Assembly (NCBI GenBank): GCA_937895785.1
Contig: CALBKW010000071.1
Location: 1 to 13,606, forward strand
DNA length: 13,606 nucleotides
Reading direction: 5' to 3'
Origin: an uncultured Candidatus Melainabacteria bacterium
Lineage (GTDB): Bacteria > Cyanobacteriota > Vampirovibrionia > Gastranaerophilales > Gastranaerophilaceae
Shown: in pieces, positions 6,774-13,138 of the stretch
How the letters are laid out: every line of letters starts with the position of its first letter
How positions within the stretch are numbered: position 1 is the stretch's first letter
Notes under the pieces: generated by a model
The model's input: only the letters and a program-made list of their open reading frames with translations
What the model was told of the DNA's origin: nothing
Databases searched by the model: none
Position numbers and translations under genes: made by a program

Positions 6774-7859
6774 TTATAGTAAACCACTTTTGATTGCGAC
6801 TTCGATATCGAGGTCGCTTTCTTTTACGTAGCCTTTTAAAGTTGGCAAAATAATTTTTATAGTGTTATCTTCGGCTTTTTTATCAGTTTGCATAATTGCA
6901 ATCATCTTTTTAGTCGGATAATTAAAATGCTTGTCTTCAAATCCGTATTTTTTCAGTAAATTTACAGCAATTTCTTTGTAATTTGCATCAATAAGCTTCA
7001 AATAATGAGCATAGTTGAACATAAAATACATGCCATAAGAAACTGCCATTCCGTGAGTAAATTTCTTGTAGTTTGTAATTTTTTCTAATGCATGAGCGTA
7101 TGTGTGACCGAAGTTTAGAATTTTTCTTAATCCAGCTTCTTTTTCATCTTTAGAAACTACAGAAATTTTAAGTTCAATGCAAACTTTTACCACTTTTTCT
7201 AAAAATCTTAAATCTCTATCTAAGATTTTTTCATAATGTACAGCAAGAAAATCAAACAAACCATATTCAAAGACTGCTTCACAACTCTTTTCAATAAATG
7301 CATATTTTACAACCTCTGAAAGTCCGCTTTTGAATTGAAGTTCATCTAGTGTTTTTAAAAAATTCAAGTTAATATAAACAGATTGAGGTTGATAAAATGC
7401 ACCTACTAAATTTTTGCCAAATTCAGTGTCTATCGCAACTTTTCCACCGACAGATGAATCAACTGCAGCAAGAAGGGTGGTAGGAACTTGTACAAATTTA
7501 ATTCCGCGCATATAAGTTGATGCTACAAAACCAGTGATGTCACCAACTACACCACCACCAATGGCAATGATTGCACTTTTTCTATTTAATCCAAGTTTTG
7601 AACAGTATTTTAAAATCTTTTGATAGTTGCAAAAATTCTTTTCAACTTCGCCATCTTTTAGTACATAAACATTTTCTTTTGGAAAACCAAGTGTTTTGGC
7701 ATAAAGTTTATGGACTTTTTCACTCATAACGACGAGGTATTTTGGATAGTCTAAATCGCTCAAAATTCGTCCCATAAGTTCATCAAGAGGGTTCGTATCC
7801 ATATAAATTGGGTACGATTTGTTTTTTTCTTGAATCTCTACGTCAATTTTGTTAGGCAT
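6774..7859 (-). CDS. aroB: 3-dehydroquinate synthase
   Basis: AroB is an NAD- and metal-dependent cytosolic enzyme that cyclises DAHP to 3-dehydroquinate, the second step of the shikimate pathway. At 361 residues it has standard length. Visible motifs are the NAD-binding GGGVVGDITGFVASTYMRG (101-119), PTTLLAAVDSSVGGK (126-140) with the following GKNLVGAFYQP, and the metal ligands E182 (SGLSEVVKYAF), H252 (LNFGHTYAHALE) and H269 (FTHGMAVSYG). The ATG overlaps the end of aroK by 8 bp (ATGCCTAA), with an AGGA about 10 nt upstream, so translation is likely coupled. It is the last gene of the aro operon and converges on fliD with 10 bp between stops. No minus-strand terminator is evident after it, so its transcript may run antisense into fliD. 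Confidence 0.97.
   Translation of the reverse strand: MPNKIDVEIQEKNKSYPIYMDTNPLDELMGRILSDLDYPKYLVVMSEKVHKLYAKTLGFPKENVYVLKDGEVEKNFCNYQKILKYCSKLGLNRKSAIIAIGGGVVGDITGFVASTYMRGIKFVQVPTTLLAAVDSSVGGKVAIDTEFGKNLVGAFYQPQSVYINLNFLKTLDELQFKSGLSEVVKYAFIEKSCEAVFEYGLFDFLAVHYEKILDRDLRFLEKVVKVCIELKISVVSKDEKEAGLRKILNFGHTYAHALEKITNYKKFTHGMAVSYGMYFMFNYAHYLKLIDANYKEIAVNLLKKYGFEDKHFNYPTKKMIAIMQTDKKAEDNTIKIILPTLKGYVKESDLDIEVAIKSGLL
6796..6825 (+). terminator. Candidate fliD terminator located inside the aroB 3' coding end
   Basis: A 9-bp stem pairs 6796-6804 with 6809-6817, including one T-G wobble, around an ATAT loop, and is followed by TTTCTTTT (6818-6825). It starts 33 nt after the fliD stop but lies within the last codons of the convergent aroB, where the same bases encode ESDLDIEVAI. 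The 10 bp between the genes hold no terminator. Confidence 0.6.
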
Positions 7860-8367
7860 TTTCAGCTATCCTTTTTTGAATTTCCTCAATGATATTATAT
7901 GGAGTTTTTCCATCTGTGTCAATAATTATGCTTGCTTTTTCGTAATTGTGTGCTCTTTTTGAAAGTATTTCTGATACCTTTTCTATACCAAATCCTTGTT
8001 GTAAAAGAGGTCTGTGCGTTTCAGTTTTTATTCTATCAAATAATGATTGCGCTGTCGCTCTTAGATAAATGGTTTTGCCATTGTTATTAAGGATTTCGCG
8101 ATTTTTTTCTCGTTCAAATGCGCCACCGCCAAGTGAAATTATTTGATTATCTTTTTTACAAACTTTTTCGATTGTTTCAGTTTCTAAGTTTCTAAAATAT
8201 TCCTCTGAATACTTTGCAAAAATGTCCGATATTTTCATTTTAGCGTTATATTCAATAAATTCATCAATATCAATTAACTCAAGCTCTGGTAAAGTTTCTT
8301 TTAATTTTTTACCAATCAAAGTCTTACCAGCGCCCATCATTCCAAGCAAAATAATGTTATTTTTCAT
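7852..8367 (-). CDS. aroK: Shikimate kinase
   Basis: This enzyme phosphorylates shikimate to shikimate 3-phosphate using ATP, the fifth step of the shikimate pathway. The 171-residue protein shows the P-loop GMMGAGKT (9-16), the LIDIDEFIE segment with D33/D35, the shikimate-binding R59 (YFRNLE), GGGAF (80-84), and the lid THRPLL (117-122). A further basic residue R138 near the C terminus matches the adenine-proximal arginine of the family. No Shine-Dalgarno sequence precedes the ATG; instead a run of nine A residues ends about 2 nt before it. The start overlaps the aroC stop by 11 bp (ATGAAAAATAA), which suggests expression depends on ribosomes finishing aroC. The choice between aroK and aroL naming is by convention. 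Confidence 0.95.
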   Translation of the reverse strand: MKNNIILLGMMGAGKTLIGKKLKETLPELELIDIDEFIEYNAKMKISDIFAKYSEEYFRNLETETIEKVCKKDNQIISLGGGAFEREKNREILNNNGKTIYLRATAQSLFDRIKTETHRPLLQQGFGIEKVSEILSKRAHNYEKASIIIDTDGKTPYNIIEEIQKRIAENA

Positions 8368-9520
8368 AATTTTTTTTTATTTCATTTAAAGAGTCGCCAC
8401 CGAATTTTTCTAGTAATTCGTCAACTAGAATCCACGCAATTCTTGCTTCTGCAACAACAGCACAAGCTGGAACAGCACAAGTGTCTGAACGTTCAAAGTG
8501 GGCTTCAGTTTGTTCTTTTTTGTATAAATCGACTGTTTTTAGAGGTGTTCTCATTGTTGGAATTGGCTTCATTACTGCTTTTACAATGATAGGTTCACCG
8601 TTTGTCATACCGCCTTCTATACCGCCAGCATTATTTGTTTTTCTATAAATTTTGTTGTCAGCAATGAAAACTTCATCGTGCATTTGACTGCCCATAAGTT
8701 CTGCAGCTTCTTCTCCTGCACCGATTTCAACCGATTTAACTGCTGGAATACTCATAATTGCTTGCGCAATTCTACCATCAATTTTTCTATCCCAGTGAAC
8801 ATGAGAGCCTAATCCGATGGGAAGGTTTCCGAAAATAACTTCAAATTTTCCACCTAAAGTGTCGCCGTTATTTTTTGCTTCGTCAATAGCTTCTTTCATC
8901 ATATCTGTAGCAACATCGTCTGCACAACGCAATTCAGAATGTTCTGCAGATTCTTTCAATAATGTGTAGCTTTGTGGTAAAACTTCGGCTTTAACTTTAC
9001 CAATTTGAGTTACATGTGAAAATCCGATAATATAAAATTCTTTTAAAATCTGTTTTGCAACTGCGCCAACTGCGACTTCAATGGCTGTTTGACGAGCGCT
9101 AGAACGTTCTAAAACATCTCTTAAATCTTCTAATTGATATTTTATTGCTCCTGCAAAATCAGCGTGTCCTGGACGAACTTTTGTGAAAGATTTTTCAGCA
9201 ACAAGTTTTAAAATGTCACGATTTTTTAAATCAACTTCCTTTACGCTCATCGGAATGCGCCAGTTGTCAAAGTCTTTGTTCATAACTTCAAGACAAATTG
9301 GACCACCTGTTGTTTTGCCTAGTCTTACGCCTGACTTGATTTCGCATGTGTCAGATTCAATTTTCATACGTTTTCCACGTCCATAGCCAACTTGGCGACG
9401 TTTTAATTCTGTATTTATAAATTCTTCGCTAATCTTAAACCCAGCAGGTACGCCTTCAATAATTGCATTTAAACATTTACCGTGGCTTTCACCTGATGTT
9501 AAAAATCTAAACTTTTTCAT
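8357..9520 (-). CDS. aroC: Chorismate synthase
   Basis: AroC converts EPSP to chorismate with reduced FMN, the last shikimate-pathway step, feeding aromatic amino acids and folate. The 387 residues match the long bacterial form. Signatures are FLTSGESHGKCL (6-17) with H13, RRQVGYGRG (41-49), VRPGHADFAGAIKY (115-128), the RSSARQTA segment (139-146), GGIEGGMTNGEP (299-310) and RSDTCAVPACAVVAEA (344-359). The ATG is preceded by AGGA (complement of 9527-9530) at 6-nt spacing. It lies 19 bp after the stop of the small exported protein and overlaps aroK by 11 bp, making a compact aroC-aroK-aroB order. No attenuator or T-box-like structure fits in the short upstream gap. Confidence 0.97.
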   Translation of the reverse strand: MKKFRFLTSGESHGKCLNAIIEGVPAGFKISEEFINTELKRRQVGYGRGKRMKIESDTCEIKSGVRLGKTTGGPICLEVMNKDFDNWRIPMSVKEVDLKNRDILKLVAEKSFTKVRPGHADFAGAIKYQLEDLRDVLERSSARQTAIEVAVGAVAKQILKEFYIIGFSHVTQIGKVKAEVLPQSYTLLKESAEHSELRCADDVATDMMKEAIDEAKNNGDTLGGKFEVIFGNLPIGLGSHVHWDRKIDGRIAQAIMSIPAVKSVEIGAGEEAAELMGSQMHDEVFIADNKIYRKTNNAGGIEGGMTNGEPIIVKAVMKPIPTMRTPLKTVDLYKKEQTEAHFERSDTCAVPACAVVAEARIAWILVDELLEKFGGDSLNEIKKNYEK

Positions 9521-9539
9521 CGTAAATCCTATTTAATTT

Positions 9540-10013
9540 TTACTTTTTATCAGCGTAACGTAAAAAGATTTGTTCTTTCGTTTGCATCATTTCTTCAATG
9601 ATTACCCATTTGCCATTTGGTTGTTTTTGCCATATTTGGTAAGTTTTTAGCCAATAAGTGTCCTTCATTGGTTGACGTAGTGCGCTAACTTTTACACCAT
9701 TTGCAACTTTTGTTGCTGTGATGTTTGTGTATCTATTTGTATATTTTCTTAGTTTTGCTGTTCCTTGGCTCAATTTCATTTGTTGAGCGTAAGTTTGCAT
9801 ATTAGTTGTTGCATTAACCGTTGTTCCATCAGGTTTTACAACTTGACGAATAATTTTAGCTCTTGGTGAATAATAGTTTAATAAGCTTGGGCTATATGTA
9901 TTTGCTGCACTTACATATTGTTGGAACATACTTTTTGCTGTAGCCAAATCATCTGCAAATACTTGAGTTGATGAAATAACTAACATTAACAATACTAATA
10001 AAATTCTTTTCAT
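9540..10013 (-). CDS. Small exported protein, NTF2-like (DUF4440/SnoaL-type) by appearance
   Basis: The product is a 157-residue protein of unknown role. The first 20 residues (MKRILLVLLMLVISSTQVFA) form a Sec signal peptide with a signal peptidase I site after VFA, leaving a mature protein of about 137 residues. There is no lipobox cysteine. The mature part begins with a helix (ATAKSMFQQYVSAANTYSP) and continues with alternating strands, ending in TYQIWQKQPNGKWVIIEEMM. That layout, a helix followed by a curved sheet and a W-x-I-x-E closing strand, resembles NTF2-like proteins; this is inference from pattern, not a firm family match. It has its own ribosome site (AAAGG, 7-nt spacing) and promoter. 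It sits 19 bp before aroC, so it probably leads the aro operon, but no functional link to aromatic biosynthesis is evident. Confidence 0.8.
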   Translation of the reverse strand: MKRILLVLLMLVISSTQVFADDLATAKSMFQQYVSAANTYSPSLLNYYSPRAKIIRQVVKPDGTTVNATTNMQTYAQQMKLSQGTAKLRKYTNRYTNITATKVANGVKVSALRQPMKDTYWLKTYQIWQKQPNGKWVIIEEMMQTKEQIFLRYADKK

Positions 10014-10048
10014 TCTATATCCTTTGCGATAGTCCTAATCTTTCTTAT

Positions 10049-10057
10049 ATTCTAGCA
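10049..10057 (-). promoter_or_regulatory. Extended -10 promoter for the exported protein-aroCKB unit
   Basis: On the minus strand TGCTAGAAT (10057-10049) forms an extended -10 box. The -35 region overlaps the T-rich side of the ftsZ terminator and is poor (CTTTTT). The predicted start near 10042 gives a leader of about 28 nt. Confidence 0.45.
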
Positions 10058-10071
10058 TAAACAGAATAAAT

Positions 10072-10102
10072 AAAAAGCCCCGTTTTACTAACGGAGCTTT
10101 TT
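10072..10102 (-). terminator. Rho-independent terminator of ftsZ
   Basis: On the minus strand AAAAAGCTCCGTT pairs with AACGGGGCTTTTT around a 5-nt loop, with one U-G wobble, followed by more T residues. The 13-bp pairing has a C-A mismatch when read on the plus strand, so it works best for minus-strand ftsZ. It begins 20 nt after the ftsZ stop. Confidence 0.88.
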
Positions 10103-10122
10103 ATTTTTATTACCATTTCTGG

Positions 10123-11298
10123 TTATTTTTTCAAGAAATCTGGGATTTCAATGTTTGAAAAACTTGGTAAGTTATTTTGTTGAGTTGGTTCTGGTGTTGA
10201 TTTCTTAGGAGTATTGAATGCACCAGAGAAGAAATCAGCAGCGCTCAACGGTTTTGCTGTTTTTTCTGATTGTTGAATTGCACTGTGTGCTTTCATTTCA
10301 AAACCTGTAGCAATAACTGTAAGTTTTACTTCACCTTGCATATTTTCATCAATTACAGCACCGATAATTACAACAGCATCGTCTTGGACTGAGTCATTGA
10401 TAATTGTTGATGCTCTAGTAACATCTTGTAATGTTAAGTCAGGACCACCTGTGATGTTAACAATAACACCTTTAGCGCCTTCAATAGATGTTTCAAGAAG
10501 TTTAGAGTCGATAGCTTTCTTAGCAGCTTCTTCAGCTCTACCTTCACCTTGACCATAACCAATACCCATTAATGCTGAGCCTGAAGCTTCCATTACAGAA
10601 CGAACGTCAGCAAAGTCAACATTGATTAAACCAGGAATTGTGATGATATCAGTGATACCTTGAACACCTCTTAATAGAACTTCATCAACAACTGCAAATG
10701 ATTCCATTAAGCTTAAATTTTTCTTTTCTTGGATAGCGCCTAACAAGTTATCATTCGGAATAACAATGATAGCATCAACCGCATCTCTTAATTTTTCGAT
10801 ACCTTGTGCAGCTTGGTTAGCTCTACGTTTACCTTCAAATTGGAATGGTTTTGTTACAACTGCGATTGTAAGAATTTTCATATCTTTAGCAATTCTAGCA
10901 ACGATAGGAGCTGCACCTGTACCAGTACCGCCACCCATACCAGCAGTAACGAATACCATATCTGCACCATCAATAGCAGCAGTAATTTCTTCGCGAGCTT
11001 CTTCTGCAGCAGCTTCACCAACTTCAGGGTTTCCGCCAGCGCCTAATCCTTGAGTTTTTTCTTTTCCTAATCTGATTTTATTTTGTTCTGGAGCTGCACC
11101 ATATTTTAAAACTTGAGCATCAGTGTTCATTAAATAGAAGTCTACCCCTGATAGACCACCCTTAATCATTCGGTTTACTGCGTTTCCGCCGCCACCGCCA
11201 ACACCGATAACTTTAATCTTAGCTGGGCTAACTACATCTTGTGTATCATCTGCTCTGCTTGCACTGAAAAAATCTGCAGCTTTGTTAAAATTGTCCAC
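10123..11298 (-). CDS. ftsZ: Cell division protein FtsZ
   Basis: FtsZ is the tubulin-like GTPase that polymerises into the cytokinetic Z ring. At 391 residues it has the glycine-rich start AKIKVIGVGGGGGNAVNRMI (27-46), the tubulin signature GGGTGTGA (122-129), the GTP-contacting EGKRRANQAA segment (155-164) and the T7 loop NVDFADVR (226-233) with D228 and D231 needed for GTP hydrolysis. A short variable linker (about 338-383) ends in EIPDFLKK, the C-terminal peptide that binds FtsA/SepF-type anchors. The start is GTG, not ATG. Oddity: AADFFS occurs both in the N-terminal extension (7-12) and in the linker (353-358). The core resembles cyanobacterial FtsZ, the main taxonomic hint here. The gene is monocistronic between two terminators, away from the usual ftsQ-ftsA neighbours. 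Confidence 0.97.
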   Translation of the reverse strand: MDNFNKAADFFSASRADDTQDVVSPAKIKVIGVGGGGGNAVNRMIKGGLSGVDFYLMNTDAQVLKYGAAPEQNKIRLGKEKTQGLGAGGNPEVGEAAAEEAREEITAAIDGADMVFVTAGMGGGTGTGAAPIVARIAKDMKILTIAVVTKPFQFEGKRRANQAAQGIEKLRDAVDAIIVIPNDNLLGAIQEKKNLSLMESFAVVDEVLLRGVQGITDIITIPGLINVDFADVRSVMEASGSALMGIGYGQGEGRAEEAAKKAIDSKLLETSIEGAKGVIVNITGGPDLTLQDVTRASTIINDSVQDDAVVIIGAVIDENMQGEVKLTVIATGFEMKAHSAIQQSEKTAKPLSAADFFSGAFNTPKKSTPEPTQQNNLPSFSNIEIPDFLKK

Positions 11299-11304
11299 GT
11301 TTAT

Positions 11305-11310
11305 TCCTCT
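11305..11310 (-). promoter_or_regulatory. Ribosome binding site that decides the ftsZ GTG start
   Basis: AGAGGA on the minus strand (11310-11305) lies 6 nt before GTG (11298-11296). No in-frame ATG occurs before the conserved GTP-binding core, so GTG is well supported as the start. Confidence 0.8.
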
Positions 11311-11334
11311 TTATTTTTCTTTCTCTTACTATGT

Positions 11335-11372
11335 AACATAAAAATAATATGTAGTAAAGAACTTTTTATGTT
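11335..11372. repeat. 10-bp inverted repeat in the ftsZ leader
   Basis: AACATAAAAA (11335-11344) and TTTTTATGTT (11363-11372) are perfect reverse complements around an 18-bp spacer. A second pair, TTACTA and TAGTAA, interleaves with it. It lies between the candidate -10 box and the ribosome site of ftsZ. It could be an operator or a weak RNA stem; being almost pure A/T, chance is also possible. Confidence 0.6.
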
Positions 11373-11376
11373 AATT

Positions 11377-11382
11377 ATTATA
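11377..11382 (-). promoter_or_regulatory. Candidate -10 box for ftsZ
   Basis: A perfect TATAAT on the minus strand (11382-11377). No convincing -35 lies at 16-18 nt; a TTGAAA occurs at a too-short 14-nt spacing. The predicted leader is about 70 nt and would include an AT-only inverted repeat (11335-11372). Confidence 0.4.
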
Positions 11383-11446
11383 CAATTTTATCATTGTTTC
11401 AAGAGGTAAGTTTTTTTGTTAAGAAAACTTTACAAAAAAATTGAAT

Positions 11447-11474
11447 AAAAAGGGCTTGTGTTACACAAGCCCTT
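11447..11474 (-). terminator. Rho-independent terminator of pepA
   Basis: On the minus strand AAGGGCTTGTG and CACAAGCCCTT form a perfect 11-bp stem with a TAA loop (11474-11450), continuing into a T run to 11447. It starts 7 nt after the pepA stop and separates pepA from ftsZ. Confidence 0.93.
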
Positions 11475-11481
11475 AAATGGT

Positions 11482-12882
11482 TTACGCCTCTATAATGTAG
11501 TTTAATAGTGTTCTTACTCCAATACCTGTTGCTCCAGTGATAAATTCTTTTTGTGGTTTATCTAAAAATGCTGTTCCTGCAACATCTAAGTGTGCCCATT
11601 TTACACTGTCTGTTACGAAGTTTTGAAGGAATAAGCCTGCAGCTGATGTTCCTCCCCAACGAGCGCCAGAGTTTTTCATATCTGCAATTTCACTCTTTAA
11701 GCTATCAAAGTATTCTGGGTACATTGGCATTTCCCAGTATCTTTCGCCTGATTTTGCGCCAACTTGGATTAATCTACTTACTAAATCCTTGTTGTTGCCC
11801 ATAATACCTGATGCATGTGTTCCTAAGGCTACCATACAAGCTCCAGTAAGCGTTGCAATGTCAATAACTTCATCAACATTAAGTTCGCAAGCGTAACAAA
11901 GTGCATCTGCCAATGTTACTCTACCTTCTGCATCTGTGTTATCGATTTCAATTGTTTTACCGTTTTTAGCTCTTAAAATGTCACCAGGTTTATAAGCATT
12001 TGGTCCAATCATATTTTCACAAGCTGCAATAATACCGTGGACTTCAATGTTTGGTGAAAATTCTTTTAACTTGCTCATTACACCCAAAATACAAGCTGCG
12101 CCAGACATATCATCTCTCATTGTTAACATTGATGATGCAGGTTTTAAATCCATTCCACCACTATCAAAGCACAAGCCTTTGCCGATTATAGCAATGCGTT
12201 TTGCTGGGTTTTTAGGTGCGTATTTCATGTGGATAAATTTAGGGTCTTGGTGGCTACCTCTTGCAACGGCAAGAAAAGCTCCCATTCCCATTTTTTCGCA
12301 ATCTTTGCGGTCATAAATTTTTGTTTCTAAGCCCAAGCTTTTTGCGACTTCTGCTAATTTTGTTGGTGTTGCATATTCTGCAGGTTCGTTAGCGAGGTTT
12401 CTTGTAAATTCCATTGCTTCAGCTCTTTTTTGACCTTTTTCTATTTTTGCTTTATCAAGGTTTGTGTACAATGTTTCAATGTGGTGTTTCTTTTCTGTTC
12501 TATATTTGTCAAATGCGTAATCACCAATCATAGCACCCTCGGAAATCATATCAGCGTAATCAAAGTTTATGTCAGAAAAGTCTACTGCAACTGTTTTAGC
12601 TTTCATTTGTATCGCTTTTTTTATAGCTTTAGCTATTGCTTCTCTAATTTTGTTATTGTCTAAATCTTTTTCCTTACCTAAACCAACAACTAAAACTTTT
12701 CTTGCCGGAATTTTTCCATAACTTTGAAGAAGGTATGTTGTATTAAATTTACCTTCAAATTTGTCTTCGTCAATAGCGTATTTGTTGGCAATTTCATTGG
12801 AAGTTCTTTGACCTTCAAACATATTTACCATTAAAATATCGCATTCTTGATTTTTTACATCTGAAATAATTTTAATTTCCAT
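11482..12882 (-). CDS. pepA: Leucyl aminopeptidase (M17 family)
   Basis: This is a cytosolic two-metal aminopeptidase that removes N-terminal residues from peptides, normally working as a hexamer. The 466-residue protein has the small N-terminal macro-like domain (1-150) and the catalytic domain. Metal ligands are K235 and D240 (IGKGLCFDSGG), D258 (DDMSGAA), and D317 and E319 in the M17 signature NTDAEGRVTLADAL (315-328). Catalytic K247 (MDLKP) and R321 (AEGR) are also present, so it should be active. In some bacteria PepA also binds DNA in Xer recombination and gene control; nothing here shows that role. The ATG follows AAAGGA with 7-nt spacing. It is transcribed alone, divergently from rny, and ends at its own terminator. 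Confidence 0.96.
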   Translation of the reverse strand: MEIKIISDVKNQECDILMVNMFEGQRTSNEIANKYAIDEDKFEGKFNTTYLLQSYGKIPARKVLVVGLGKEKDLDNNKIREAIAKAIKKAIQMKAKTVAVDFSDINFDYADMISEGAMIGDYAFDKYRTEKKHHIETLYTNLDKAKIEKGQKRAEAMEFTRNLANEPAEYATPTKLAEVAKSLGLETKIYDRKDCEKMGMGAFLAVARGSHQDPKFIHMKYAPKNPAKRIAIIGKGLCFDSGGMDLKPASSMLTMRDDMSGAACILGVMSKLKEFSPNIEVHGIIAACENMIGPNAYKPGDILRAKNGKTIEIDNTDAEGRVTLADALCYACELNVDEVIDIATLTGACMVALGTHASGIMGNNKDLVSRLIQVGAKSGERYWEMPMYPEYFDSLKSEIADMKNSGARWGGTSAAGLFLQNFVTDSVKWAHLDVAGTAFLDKPQKEFITGATGIGVRTLLNYIIEA

Positions 12883-12913
12883 ATATTTTTCCTTTCTTTT
12901 TTATTTTGCTCTT

Positions 12914-12922
12914 ATTTTAGCA
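12914..12922 (-). promoter_or_regulatory. Candidate promoter for pepA
   Basis: The minus strand has TGCTAAAAT (12922-12914), an extended -10 box, with a weak -35 (TTTATT) 17 nt upstream that lies close to a 12-bp tandem repeat. The start would be near 12907, giving a leader of about 25 nt. Confidence 0.5.
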
Positions 12923-12938
12923 TTTTTTCTTAAGTAAA

Positions 12939-12962
12939 TAAAACTATACATAAAACTATACA
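12939..12962. repeat. 12-bp tandem repeat in the pepA/rny divergent region
   Basis: TAAAACTATACA occurs twice head to tail (12939-12950 and 12951-12962). The second copy supplies the TATACA hexamer proposed as the rny -35, and the first is just upstream of the pepA -35 region. This position suits a regulator acting on both genes. Confidence 0.7.
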
Positions 12963-12985
12963 AATAATTATTATCATGTTAAAAT
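12957..12985 (+). promoter_or_regulatory. Candidate promoter for rny
   Basis: TATACA (12957-12962, 4 of 6 with TTGACA), a 17-nt spacer and TAAAAT (12980-12985) preceded by TGT, an extended -10. Transcription from near 12992 would give a leader of about 147 nt carrying the predicted structure at 13041-13106. Confidence 0.45.
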
Positions 12986-13040
12986 TTAAGCAGTAGTAGT
13001 TAAATTTTTGAAAATATACGTAATGTAATTAACTTTTTAA

Positions 13041-13106
13041 TATAAATACAACTTAATAAGGGGATTGCTCGGTAGGCTATATGTGCCGAGATTGCGTGTA
13101 TTTGTA
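13041..13106 (+). ncRNA. Predicted structured 5' leader of rny (unassigned element)
   Basis: An outer stem pairs 13041-13050 with 13097-13106 (10 bp, one U-G). Inside it, a hairpin pairs CTCGGTA (13068-13074) with TGTGCCGAG's end (13084-13090, 7 bp, one wobble) around the loop GGCTATATG. The 5' internal strand is purine-rich (AATAAGGGGATTG). The hairpin is markedly more GC-rich than its surroundings. The element ends 32 nt before the rny ATG. I could not match it to a known riboswitch or leader class. A cis-regulatory or autoregulatory RNase Y target is inference. Confidence 0.4.
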
Positions 13107-13138
13107 AAAAATAGAAAAGGTAAAGGTATTAAAGTATT

